Origin: Actinomycetales bacterium
Lineage (GTDB): Bacteria > Actinomycetota > Actinomycetes > S36-B12
DNA length: 64,000 nt
Reading direction: 5' to 3'
Assembly (NCBI GenBank): GCA_018970765.1
Contig: JAGWVT010000001.1
Span: forward strand, 94,036-158,035
Below the pieces are notes generated by a model. The model saw nothing but the letters and a program-made list of their open reading frames with translations, did no database searches and was not told the origin of the DNA. Positions 1-8,045 of this stretch are shown here, one piece after another (position 1 is the first letter of the stretch; the number at the start of each line of letters is the position of its first letter). A program made the translations under genes and the position numbers.

Positions 1-803
1 CCGGCGGTAGCAGTGGTTCGCGCATCGGTCAGATGAGCAAGGACGGCGCCATCGTGGGTGAATACCTGCTCACCCCGGCTGGTGCAATCAGCGTCACCCA
101 GGGCCCTGACGGCAACATGTGGGTGACCTTCGGATCGTCGAACAAGGCGGGCAAGGTCATCACCGGTCAGGTACCGGTGATGACCACGGCACCCGCAATT
201 ACTCCGAACACGGGGGTGCAGGCCGGAACCGCGCTAACCGTTGATAACGGGGCCTGGTCACCCACCCCGAGTTCCTACTCCTACACCTGGCAGCTTTGCG
301 CCGACAGTGGAGCCACGTCCTGCACGGGCATTGCCGGTGCAACGACGAATACCTATACCCCGGTTACGACCGATGCGGGCAAGTACGTTCGTGCGGCCGT
401 GACACCACTGAACTCAGGTGGCGCAGGCACGGCGGCGTACTCGAACGTGGTCGCTGTTGCCTCGCTGGCACCGCTGCCGGGTAATCAGGCTCGCGTTGGC
501 AATAACGTGGTCGCGTCACTGACCGCGCCATCATCGATCAAACTCAAGAAGACTGGCACTTTCCGCGTTACCTTCACCTCGACCACTGTCCAAGGCACGG
601 TGACGATCCAGGTCGCCAAGGGCAGCAAGTTGTACAAGATCGCCAACAACGCACCGGTCTCCGGTGGCGTGGTCTCGGCGACCTGGAAGGTGCCCAAGAA
701 GGCCAAGACGGGTACCTGGACCGTCACGGCGAGTTTCACGCCCACACCGTCGACGGCATTTCAGGCTGGCACCATGAGGACAGACACCAAAGTCAAGAAG
801 TAA
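1..803 (+). CDS. C-terminal part of a secreted beta-propeller (Vgb-like) protein with an Ig-like domain, 5' truncated
   Basis: The reading frame is open from base 3, so the gene begins before the window. The first ~60 visible residues contain repeats of the kind GRI..DG.I.EY.L followed by GPDGNMWVTF and GKV, which resemble blades of the virginiamycin B lyase/streptogramin-lyase beta-propeller. They are followed by an Ig-like domain of the actinobacterial surface-protein type (WQLC....CTGIAGAT..TYT) and a Lys/Thr-rich beta-rich tail ending in KVKK. A surface or secreted role is inferred; no catalytic claim can be made because most of the propeller lies outside. An internal ATG at 33 is not a credible start, since the blade pattern continues upstream of it. 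Confidence 0.7.
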   Translation, partial: GGSSGSRIGQMSKDGAIVGEYLLTPAGAISVTQGPDGNMWVTFGSSNKAGKVITGQVPVMTTAPAITPNTGVQAGTALTVDNGAWSPTPSSYSYTWQLCADSGATSCTGIAGATTNTYTPVTTDAGKYVRAAVTPLNSGGAGTAAYSNVVAVASLAPLPGNQARVGNNVVASLTAPSSIKLKKTGTFRVTFTSTTVQGTVTIQVAKGSKLYKIANNAPVSGGVVSATWKVPKKAKTGTWTVTASFTPTPSTAFQAGTMRTDTKVKK

Positions 804-837
804 CAGTCGGCTTGCTTCAGCATGAGAAGGTCCCCGC

Positions 838-1305
838 ATGAATGTGTCCGCCAAGGCTGACTACGGCATGCGGGCAATGCTGGAACTGGTTGCCTGTTAC
901 GAGCAGAACCCGACTGCGGTTGTCAAAGGTGATGCGATCGCGCGTGCCCAACAGGTGCCGGTTAAGTTCCTTGAAGCAATCTTGCGTCAGTTGCGCCTTG
1001 CCGGTTTGGTTGCGGCAACTCGGGGTCCCGACGGTGGATATCGGCTTGATCGACCGCCAACCGAGATCACCGTTGCGGACGTCATCAGGGCATTAGACGG
1101 GCCCTTGGCGGCAGTTCGCGGCAGTCGGCCAGAGGACCTCGCCTACAACGGATCGGCCGAGCACCTTCGCGAAGTCTGGGTTGCGGCACGTGCGGCGATT
1201 CGCGATGTTTTGGAGCACGTGACCCTGGCGGAGATTGCGCACGGCACGCTGCCCGCAGCGGTGGAGAACCTGTTGGCGGAACCGGGAGCCTGGCAGCGGC
1301 GTTAG
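838..1305 (+). CDS. Rrf2 family transcriptional regulator without Fe-S cysteines
   Basis: 155 residues, the usual length for the family. The N-terminal winged helix is clear (MNVSAKADYGMRAMLELV, then recognition and wing segments VPVKFLEAILRQLRLAGLV and RGPDGGYRLDRP). Iron-sulfur members such as IscR and NsrR carry three cysteines around residues 90-110; here the only cysteine is near residue 20, so a cluster-independent sensor is likely. An AGAAGG stretch just upstream of the ATG serves as ribosome binding site. Its stop overlaps that of the convergent GNAT gene (TTAG). The target genes are not evident. Confidence 0.85.
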   Translation: MNVSAKADYGMRAMLELVACYEQNPTAVVKGDAIARAQQVPVKFLEAILRQLRLAGLVAATRGPDGGYRLDRPPTEITVADVIRALDGPLAAVRGSRPEDLAYNGSAEHLREVWVAARAAIRDVLEHVTLAEIAHGTLPAAVENLLAEPGAWQRR

Positions 1306-1835
1306 TGCACGGGATAGAAACCCTCAGACCAGCCCTCTCCCTGCAGGTGGGACCACACCTGCAGGTCATGACGTCCACTTGCCCGCACCTGCGCTCCGCG
1401 CATGACACCCTCGAAGGTGAACCCGGCCTTTGCTAGGGCACGCTGCTCAGGGATGTTGGTTACGTCGGTGGAGGCTTGCACGCGGGTGATACCGCGATCG
1501 TGTAACAGCCCGGCAAGGAGGCGCTGTGCCTGAGTCCCGATACCTTGTCCTCGGTGCTGCGGGACCACGTCAATGCCAATGCTGATCGCCATGGACCCCG
1601 TCGTCGGGCCGAACCAGATCGGCATGGCCGTCATGTCCCCCACTACGACGTCGTCCCCGGCATCGTCGAAGACGATCAGCCAACGCTCCATCTCGGAATT
1701 GGCAGACCGTGGATCGATGTCACCCCAATCGCTGTACTCACTAGCAGACTTGGGCGGAGCGAAGTCCGGCGGACAGGTGATCAACCGAACTCTCGCTGCA
1801 GGCGTCGACTCAGGCACTGAGTCTCCTTGATCCAT
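1302..1835 (-). CDS. GNAT family N-acetyltransferase (RimJ/RimL type)
   Basis: 177 residues with the GNAT motif A pattern V-P-Q-H-R-G-Q-G-I-G-T near the middle and the RimJ/L-like C-terminal pattern of a residue-swapping helix followed by AGFTFEGVMRGAQ. Such enzymes use acetyl-CoA to modify amino groups of proteins or small molecules; the substrate cannot be told from the sequence. ATG start at 1835, divergent from the downstream hydrolase gene. The 3' end shares 4 bases with the Rrf2-type gene. Confidence 0.85.
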   Translation of the reverse strand: MDQGDSVPESTPAARVRLITCPPDFAPPKSASEYSDWGDIDPRSANSEMERWLIVFDDAGDDVVVGDMTAMPIWFGPTTGSMAISIGIDVVPQHRGQGIGTQAQRLLAGLLHDRGITRVQASTDVTNIPEQRALAKAGFTFEGVMRGAQVRASGRHDLQVWSHLQGEGWSEGFYPVH

Positions 1836-1900
1836 AGGGCAGGATGGGCGTCCTCACCAGAGGTTCACGTCCCCGGGATCGAGCAGCAGGGAGCACAACG

Positions 1901-3931
1901 ATGACACGTGCAATGGATCCGTCCGCGCGAGCCGGTCTGCTCCTGGGGGCTTTCAACACTGGCCTTTCCTATCAGCCGAGCCTGCTTTCCAGGGCAACGC
2001 GTGATCAGGCGATTCTCAGCGGGGTTGGCGCAGTGGTCGGGTATGGGTGGGCAACGACACACCACTCGGTGGTTACCGCGCTGGCACGAAAGCTCACTGG
2101 AGCCCGGGACAGTCAACCGACCAATCCCGTCGTGGCAATGGCGCTGGAGGCCGCGACGATCGCTGGTGGCGCAGCGCTGCTGCGTGCATTGCCGGCCCAA
2201 GAGCGCCAGACACCCCGGCATGCGCTTGGTCGCCTTGCGGGTATCGGCCTGGTTGCCGGGGGAGCCGCCGGTATCGGTGGTGAACTCCTCGGCTTAGGGG
2301 CCAGTCGACGTGGGAATGGTTTGGTAACCCTGCTGGCAGCCTGCGGTACGGCTGCGGGTGCAGTGGCGTTGACGCAGCCGCGAAAGGCTCGCTCCGGCGC
2401 GCAGGATGCGCCGGAAGGCACCCCGCATGAGGACGTGAATCGCAAGGTGGATGTGCCGAAGTCGGTTGCCAGCAGCGTCGCCGTTGCGGCGTTGCTGGTC
2501 GCACTCGGCAAGGGTGAATCCGCGATGAGCTCGGGCACGGCTCGGCTTGCCGCGCGTGCCCTCGGTGGTGATCCCGATGACCATCAGATGCTTGGGCGCC
2601 TGACCGCTGCGGCCATCACGGCTGGTGCCGGCTGGGGTGCCGTCACCTTGGCTTGCACCCTGCTGGCTCGCGGTGGTGAGGGAGTCGAACCTGCCCACGC
2701 CATCCCACCGGCAATTCCCGAGGTGACCGGTGGCCCAGGCTCGTTGAGTTCCTGGGCGGACCAATCGCGTGAGTCGCGCCGCTGGCTCTCGATGGTGTTG
2801 ACGCCGGATCTGATTCAAGACGTCATGGGCGAGCCGGCGAAGCAGCCGATCCGCGTCTACGGTGCCCTAAAGGCAGCTGACTCGCCGCTGGATCGCGCCG
2901 AGTTACTCCTGAGTGAGATCGACCGAACGAATGCGCTCGAGCGATCGGTGTTCGTGCTCTTCTCGCCAACTGGCTCAGGATATGTCAACTACGTCGCCAG
3001 TGAGACCCTGGAATACCTAACCCGTGGTGACTGCGCATCTGCGTGCATCCAGTACTCGGTGTTGCCATCGGCCCTGTCCCTGACCAAGGTGCCCTACGCC
3101 ACCGACCAGACGCGCATCGTGGTGAACGGCATCATCGCGCGACTGCGTGACATGCCTGCCAAAAAGCGACCGAAATTCTTCCTGTTCGGCGAGAGTCTTG
3201 GTGCCCAGGTCAGCCAAGAGATGTTCCGCGGCCAAGGGATGACCGGACCTGCCGGCATCGGCCTTGATGCAGCCGTGTGGGTGGGTACCCCGGCGGCCAC
3301 GGTGTGGCGCCAACAGTTGTGGGGTGACCGCACGGTTTCGCAGGCACCGCCGGTTGGACCCGGTAGTGCCTTCCTGCCGCGTGCGATTCGTGACTGGACG
3401 AACCTCCCGCAAGCGCAGCGCAAGCAGGTGAACTACCTCCTGCTCGAAAACGGCGACGATCCGATCCCCAAGTTCGGCTCCCCAGTGCTTTGGAATCGCC
3501 CCGACTGGCTCTGCGCCGACGACAAGCGACCGCCAGGTGCCCCGCGCGGCACGCACTGGATGCCGATTGTCACGTTCTTCGCCACGTTCCTCGACATGCA
3601 GAATGCGCTGTCGCCAACCCCGGGCACCTTCCAAGAAGGTGGACACGACTACCGTCGCGAGATTCCCGAGGCGCTACGAACGGTCTATCGACTCTCGGCA
3701 ACCGATGAGCAGATGGAGCGAGTGCAGGCCGCGCTGCGCGCGCGTGAACTGGAGTGGGAAACGCGGCGGCAGTGGATGGCAGCGGAGTCAAAGCCCGCGA
3801 CCGACCGACCGGCGGCGGAAGCCAAGGTTGAAAAGCATGTCGCGGAGTGGACGGGTGCAAGTGCCGATGCCGCCAGGGTGGAGAGCATCGCCTTCGGCTC
3901 ACCGGCGAAGCCGGTCGCTGACTCCAGCTGA
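1901..3931 (+). CDS. Membrane-anchored alpha/beta-hydrolase (Abhydrolase_9 family)
   Basis: About 676 residues from the chosen ATG at 1901, which has GGGAG at good spacing; an upstream in-frame ATG at 1844 would add a poorly conserved 19-residue lead. The N-terminal half has several hydrophobic, Gly/Ala-rich membrane segments. The C-terminal half has the nucleophile elbow G-E-S-L-G-A-Q (Ser at about residue 432) and the WVGTP and ENGDDPIPKF segments typical of the actinobacterial alpha/beta-hydrolase family 9, with its separate membrane N-domain. The substrate is unknown, lipid or ester being a guess. The tail is charged and probably cytoplasmic. It ends 2 bases from the convergent FUSC-type gene. 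Confidence 0.75.
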   Translation: MTRAMDPSARAGLLLGAFNTGLSYQPSLLSRATRDQAILSGVGAVVGYGWATTHHSVVTALARKLTGARDSQPTNPVVAMALEAATIAGGAALLRALPAQERQTPRHALGRLAGIGLVAGGAAGIGGELLGLGASRRGNGLVTLLAACGTAAGAVALTQPRKARSGAQDAPEGTPHEDVNRKVDVPKSVASSVAVAALLVALGKGESAMSSGTARLAARALGGDPDDHQMLGRLTAAAITAGAGWGAVTLACTLLARGGEGVEPAHAIPPAIPEVTGGPGSLSSWADQSRESRRWLSMVLTPDLIQDVMGEPAKQPIRVYGALKAADSPLDRAELLLSEIDRTNALERSVFVLFSPTGSGYVNYVASETLEYLTRGDCASACIQYSVLPSALSLTKVPYATDQTRIVVNGIIARLRDMPAKKRPKFFLFGESLGAQVSQEMFRGQGMTGPAGIGLDAAVWVGTPAATVWRQQLWGDRTVSQAPPVGPGSAFLPRAIRDWTNLPQAQRKQVNYLLLENGDDPIPKFGSPVLWNRPDWLCADDKRPPGAPRGTHWMPIVTFFATFLDMQNALSPTPGTFQEGGHDYRREIPEALRTVYRLSATDEQMERVQAALRARELEWETRRQWMAAESKPATDRPAAEAKVEKHVAEWTGASADAARVESIAFGSPAKPVADSS

Positions 3932-3933
3932 AC

Positions 3934-5832
3934 CTAGGAGCGTGCTGTTAGCAGATTGCTGCGCCACCAGTCGGCGAATGCGATGGCTACCGGGGCCAGT
4001 GCTGGCTCCAGTGCCTGGTCACGAGCCAGTTGCCGACAGACATCGCCACCGGTGAGGCGATCGCGGGTCAGGGCCGACTGGCGGTCGAACTGCGCCAGAC
4101 TGTCCTGAGGTGAAATCTGCATGTAGGCGGTGTCCAGCGTGTTCTCGTACGCCAATATCGCATCGGCGCACTGCTGGCGCGACTGGTCCAGTGCATGGTC
4201 GTCAAGATCAGTGGTGCCGGGTTCGGGGTGCGTCTGCGGGGCTTGGCATTGCCGAACCTGCGCGATTGCCGCGGCGAGGTACTCCATGGACATGATTTGT
4301 GCCTGACCTTCAAGTCGCTTGAGTAGTGGGCGAACACCCAACGGGAACACTGCGATGGTCAGCAGCGCGGCGACGAGACAGCCCAGAAAGACGTCCTCGA
4401 CCCGAACTTCGAGAACACCTCGTTGCGGTGGCCAAGAAAGCAGGGTGAGGTTGACCAATGCCATCGGGGTGTAGAGGAACTGGGAGAGGAACGTGCCGGA
4501 ACTCTGCATGAACTTCGCGGCCATCGCCAGTGCGAAAAGGAGCACCGGAAGTAACCACTCAGCAGGCCGCGTGAACGTGAGCGTCGCCGCGAAGCAGACA
4601 CCGGCGACACTCCCCAACACGATCATGGCCATGCTTCGGACTGTTGCGGGCGCCGAAAAGGTGCCTTGAATGCAGGTCAAGGCTGCCAAGACCACCCATA
4701 GCCCGTGCTCAAGATCAAGTTCGCGAACCAGGAGTACGCATACTGATGTTCCGATCGCTGTGCGCAACGCATTCTGGAACCACACTGATCGCCACCTGGC
4801 ATTCGCGCGCAGCAGACTGCCCGCGGTTTGACTGGGTAGCTGCCCAACGTCTGGCCTCGGTGCCGAAAGCCCGCGCGTCATCGCTGCGAGCCAAAGTTGT
4901 GACATGGCGCCGATGGAAAGCAGGCGGATCACGTAGTACGTCTGCAGGGCGGCTGGGGGCACCTTGATGAGGGACTGCAGATCTTGCTTTCGAACGTGTG
5001 CGAGATCCACAAGAGGCTGATCGACCTTGCCATTGGTCACCAAGGTCGCGGCCTGCTGGAAGCCGGTGGTGGTGCTTGCGGCGAGTTCCGTGGGCTGCAC
5101 GGGAGGCGAGGTGGCAATGATGTCAATCAAGGGCATGCTGGCCAGTACGCGATCAACCATCTCGCTCAATGCCCACTGTCGGCGGTCAAGTACCCCGGGC
5201 CGAATCACCGAGTTCGTGAAGATGGCCAACAGTCGGTCCCGTGCCTGCATCAAGTCCTGCCGCACTTCACTGACATTGGCAGCAGGCCGCTGTCCGGCGA
5301 TGGTCTGCGTGAGATGTGCAGCGGCACGCAACCAGGCACCCAGCCCCGCGCGTACTAGGCCCGGGCTGCGATGGGGCAGCAGGATCAGGGCTGCCACGAT
5401 CGACAGGGCGGCACCAAGGGCCCACGCGGCAATCAGGGATGGCAGTTCTGTCAATTCGGGTGCGGCGATGAGCGGCAGAAAGTAGGCCGCTTGCAGCCCA
5501 ATGGAGGCCCGGGCCACATAGCCGCGCAGTACTCGGCTGTAGGCAAGTAGGCCGGAAACCATCAGTGTTGCGATGACTGCCAACCACACAGGGCGAGATG
5601 CGAGAGTGCCTAGTACGACGGCGACAATGCCGGCCAGTCCTGCAGCAGTATGGCCAATCGCCCGCTGCCTGGCATCACCGTCGAAGTCCATGAAGTACAG
5701 CTGAGCAATCACAGCGAATGATCCGAGGACAGCGGCCGTCGTCGAGCCGAAGAGCGTGATGAGCAGAATGTCGGTGACAGCCAGGGTGATCGCAAAGCGC
5801 AGCGCCGAACGAACGCGATCGTTATGCAGCAT
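3934..5832 (-). CDS. FUSC family inner-membrane protein (aromatic-acid exporter-like)
   Basis: About 632 residues from the ATG at 5832; a longer start at 5868 would overlap the upstream gene by 47 bases and is less likely. There are two hydrophobic blocks of five to six helices (around residues 20-160 and 355-500), each followed by a soluble helical region, the layout of FUSC/YccS/AaeB-like proteins. Members are proposed exporters of aromatic acids or envelope-stress proteins; the cargo here is unknown. It overlaps the preceding secreted phosphatase-fold gene by 11 bases, suggesting translational coupling. Confidence 0.75.
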   Translation of the reverse strand: MLHNDRVRSALRFAITLAVTDILLITLFGSTTAAVLGSFAVIAQLYFMDFDGDARQRAIGHTAAGLAGIVAVVLGTLASRPVWLAVIATLMVSGLLAYSRVLRGYVARASIGLQAAYFLPLIAAPELTELPSLIAAWALGAALSIVAALILLPHRSPGLVRAGLGAWLRAAAHLTQTIAGQRPAANVSEVRQDLMQARDRLLAIFTNSVIRPGVLDRRQWALSEMVDRVLASMPLIDIIATSPPVQPTELAASTTTGFQQAATLVTNGKVDQPLVDLAHVRKQDLQSLIKVPPAALQTYYVIRLLSIGAMSQLWLAAMTRGLSAPRPDVGQLPSQTAGSLLRANARWRSVWFQNALRTAIGTSVCVLLVRELDLEHGLWVVLAALTCIQGTFSAPATVRSMAMIVLGSVAGVCFAATLTFTRPAEWLLPVLLFALAMAAKFMQSSGTFLSQFLYTPMALVNLTLLSWPPQRGVLEVRVEDVFLGCLVAALLTIAVFPLGVRPLLKRLEGQAQIMSMEYLAAAIAQVRQCQAPQTHPEPGTTDLDDHALDQSRQQCADAILAYENTLDTAYMQISPQDSLAQFDRQSALTRDRLTGGDVCRQLARDQALEPALAPVAIAFADWWRSNLLTARS

Positions 5833-7276
5833 GACGGCGTCGCGCCCGGATCCTGACAATCCTGACAATCATGACGAACGCGAAAAGCCCTAGCAGGAGT
5901 ATCGCCCCCACCAGCACCACTGACACTGGTGAAGCACCAGAGGTTGACCTAGTGCTGGCAAGTGGTGGATCCGCAATTGCTGCGCCGGGTATCGACAAGG
6001 TGGCGAGAACGCCAGCGTGGTCCGATGCCAGGCAGCGGGCCTTTGGGTCATCGCGGCCGGGAGCCTGACCACAAGACCAGGTGGTCATCGGGTCCTGCCA
6101 GGAGTTGCCGATCACGGAAGCTTGCTTGACCCGCACGTCATTGCGCACGAAGACGAAGTCGATGCGCTCGGTCATTCCTGAGGAGTTGCCCAAACGGATC
6201 GCAGCGACATTCCTGGTGGGGTCGGGTGCAGCCAGATCTGCGGCAACCCCCCAGGTCATGTTCTGGCCATCCGTCATATCCGGTCCGGCATCGGTGAATC
6301 CCGCACGCACCATCGTCCAGTAGGCGCTGCAGCTGGCGTCCCCAACTTGCTCAGGACCTTGGGCGGGACAGGTTTGGCTGATCTCGGGTTGATCCCCCGG
6401 ATTGTCGTCGGCTGGACGCGGATCCCGCGGATCGGAGTTGAAGTCACCGAGCACTACCAGAGGCATCGCGGTCGTCGACAGGTCCTGCGCAAGTTGCTGC
6501 GCCTGGCGCGTAGCTGCCGGCACCTCGTTGGGATTCCAGATCGATTCCAGATGCGTGGTAACAAAACGTGTTGGCGTGCCACCGATGCTGATATCAGCCC
6601 ATGCGTACCCTCGAGTGATCACCATCAATGCCGGCACAATGGCCGTATCTTGCTGATACTCGACCGTGCCCGCCGCCATTACGGATGCCTGCAGTGATTC
6701 GCGTACGAGCAGCACGTCGGCAACGGTGAATCCGCATTGTGCGTCGTCACTGCCAAAGAGTGGCTGAAAGACCTGCGGATCATGAACCGTGGTCAACAAG
6801 GGAATTGGGCCGATGGAGAACCCGGGATTGCGTGCCTGGTTGGCACCAGTTGACGCGACGACATAGTTCTGACCACTTGCTGCCAGCGCCTGGAGTAGTT
6901 CGTCGGTGAAGTCATAGACCACCTGCTGCTCGCTGAGACCAGTGGAGCAAGACCAGGTGGTGGCCTCTTGCAGCCCGATGACATCGGGCTGGCCCTGCTT
7001 GATTTCACCCGCGAGGGCTACGGCCCGTTCAGTGATGTCGTTCGCGCGCATCTGGTCCCACATGAACTGAGCCGCCGCAGGCATGTCAGGTAGGAGTGCC
7101 AGTGCAACGCCAACGTCAGCGCCGAGGTAGATGTTTCGGGTCAGCACCGTGACTGTTGTGGCACTCTGCGAGGTTTCAGATGCGGCTACGGCCGGGTGCG
7201 ATCCAGCCAGTGAAACGACTGCAGTGGACAGCAGCGCAGTAATCATCGCCAGGCCTACCGATCGGACATTGGGCAC
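5822..7276 (-). CDS. Secreted, membrane-tethered endonuclease/exonuclease/phosphatase-fold protein
   Basis: 484 residues. An N-terminal signal peptide (cleavage likely after AVAA, about residue 32) is followed by an EEP domain with the expected catalytic signposts: TRN near 48, QEA near 104, THLE near 243, GDFN near 280 and SDH near 420. A C-terminal hydrophobic helix with a basic tail (RIVRIRARRRHAA) should hold it in the membrane, catalytic domain outside. Sphingomyelinase-, nuclease- and phosphatase-type activities are all possible. GTG start; TAGCGT lies 6 bases upstream, so the mRNA is probably leaderless. Confidence 0.8.
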   Translation of the reverse strand: MPNVRSVGLAMITALLSTAVVSLAGSHPAVAASETSQSATTVTVLTRNIYLGADVGVALALLPDMPAAAQFMWDQMRANDITERAVALAGEIKQGQPDVIGLQEATTWSCSTGLSEQQVVYDFTDELLQALAASGQNYVVASTGANQARNPGFSIGPIPLLTTVHDPQVFQPLFGSDDAQCGFTVADVLLVRESLQASVMAAGTVEYQQDTAIVPALMVITRGYAWADISIGGTPTRFVTTHLESIWNPNEVPAATRQAQQLAQDLSTTAMPLVVLGDFNSDPRDPRPADDNPGDQPEISQTCPAQGPEQVGDASCSAYWTMVRAGFTDAGPDMTDGQNMTWGVAADLAAPDPTRNVAAIRLGNSSGMTERIDFVFVRNDVRVKQASVIGNSWQDPMTTWSCGQAPGRDDPKARCLASDHAGVLATLSIPGAAIADPPLASTRSTSGASPVSVVLVGAILLLGLFAFVMIVRIVRIRARRRHAA

Positions 7277-7282
7277 GTGTGG

Positions 7283-7288
7283 ACGCTA
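7283..7288 (-). promoter_or_regulatory. -10 element of a leaderless promoter for the secreted EEP gene
   Basis: On the minus strand TAGCGT ends 6 bases before the GTG start, the spacing at which transcription begins on the start codon itself. Inferred from spacing only. Confidence 0.55.
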
Positions 7289-7330
7289 GCCCAAGGTGAC
7301 TGTGCCGGTTGCGACCTTCAGGACCTCACT

Positions 7331-7639
7331 TCAGCCCAGAGCCTTGCGCAGGCGGCGAAGGCCCTGCTCCAATTCGCTGAGGGTCGCGCCAACGTTGTCT
7401 CCCTGCTCGTGAAGGAGTCCCGCGAGTACCCAACCCCTCAGCAACGCCGAAACGGGAACTCCTTGCGCCAACGCGAGAGCGGAAATCGCGTCGGCATCCT
7501 TCCGCTTGAGGCGGAGAGCGAGCGTCGTTGTGTCGTGCAGCGCGCTGTACTCGGCTGAATCCGGGACGGGCTCGTAAGCGAGTCTGGTTGAGTCAGTCTG
7601 GATCGCCTCGATTTCTGCAGCCACAGTCTTGCGATTCAT
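7331..7639 (-). CDS. BrnA-like ribbon-helix-helix antitoxin
   Basis: 102 residues. The central region (TTTLALRLKRKDADAISALA followed by LAQGVPVSALLRGWV) matches a ribbon-helix-helix beta strand plus two helices, the DNA-binding fold of CopG/BrnA-type antitoxins. It overlaps the upstream toxin-like gene by 4 bases (ATGA), so the two are co-translated in the toxin-first order typical of BrnTA. It probably neutralises the toxin and represses the operon by binding the TGTTTAC/GTAAACA repeat upstream. The C-terminal helix could be the toxin-binding part. Confidence 0.65.
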   Translation of the reverse strand: MNRKTVAAEIEAIQTDSTRLAYEPVPDSAEYSALHDTTTLALRLKRKDADAISALALAQGVPVSALLRGWVLAGLLHEQGDNVGATLSELEQGLRRLRKALG

Positions 7640-7926
7640 ACATCCATCTCCTTGACGTATCGACGTTGGTGGCTCGCATTCGCTCGCCAGGCGCTAGCCG
7701 CCACCAGTCGGTCTCCGTCTTTCACCAAGATCAAGACCAGGATGGCGCGGGCTCCTGGCGAATAACCGATCACCCTGATCGACCTTCCGCCGCGACTGCC
7801 TGGGTCGGGATCGACAACTAGCGCTGCCGGGTCTTCCCAGGCTTCTTGGGCCCACGAGAGCAACACACGATGCCTAAGCCGCATGTGGTGCTCCGCGTGG
7901 GTCCAATTGACATCCTGAAACACCAC
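7636..7926 (-). CDS. BrnT-like type II toxin (putative ribonuclease)
   Basis: 96 residues, the size of BrnT. Recognisable pieces are the N-terminal W..A..H...RH.V sequence leading to A.EAWEDP, the central R.IRVIGYSPG and the C-terminal RLVAASAWRAN..HQRRYVKE, matching the BrnT pattern in which basic residues of the last strand form an RNase-like site. Start assigned at GTG 7926 (GTG-GTG tandem); no ribosome binding site is visible and the predicted transcript leader is only about 5 bases. Known BrnT proteins inhibit translation by RNA cleavage; activity here is inferred. Confidence 0.6.
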   Translation of the reverse strand: MVFQDVNWTHAEHHMRLRHRVLLSWAQEAWEDPAALVVDPDPGSRGGRSIRVIGYSPGARAILVLILVKDGDRLVAASAWRANASHQRRYVKEMDV

Positions 7927-7929
7927 ACT

Positions 7930-7947
7930 TGTTTACGATTGTAAACA
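7930..7947. promoter_or_regulatory. Inverted-repeat operator of the BrnT/BrnA-like operon
   Basis: TGTTTAC, 4 bases, GTAAACA: two perfect 7-base arms directly before the toxin start. On the minus strand the motif contains TACAAT (7938-7943), a good -10 hexamer, so a bound ribbon-helix-helix antitoxin would block the promoter. No recognisable -35 was seen. Confidence 0.65.
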
Positions 7948-8045
7948 TTGCGCGTCCAGAGGGGTGATGGGTCCTGTGGGTGCCATGGCGGTTGGGGGGC
8001 GAAGCTGTTGAAGCGGGGTCGGGTCCGGATTAGAGAAGATGTGCA

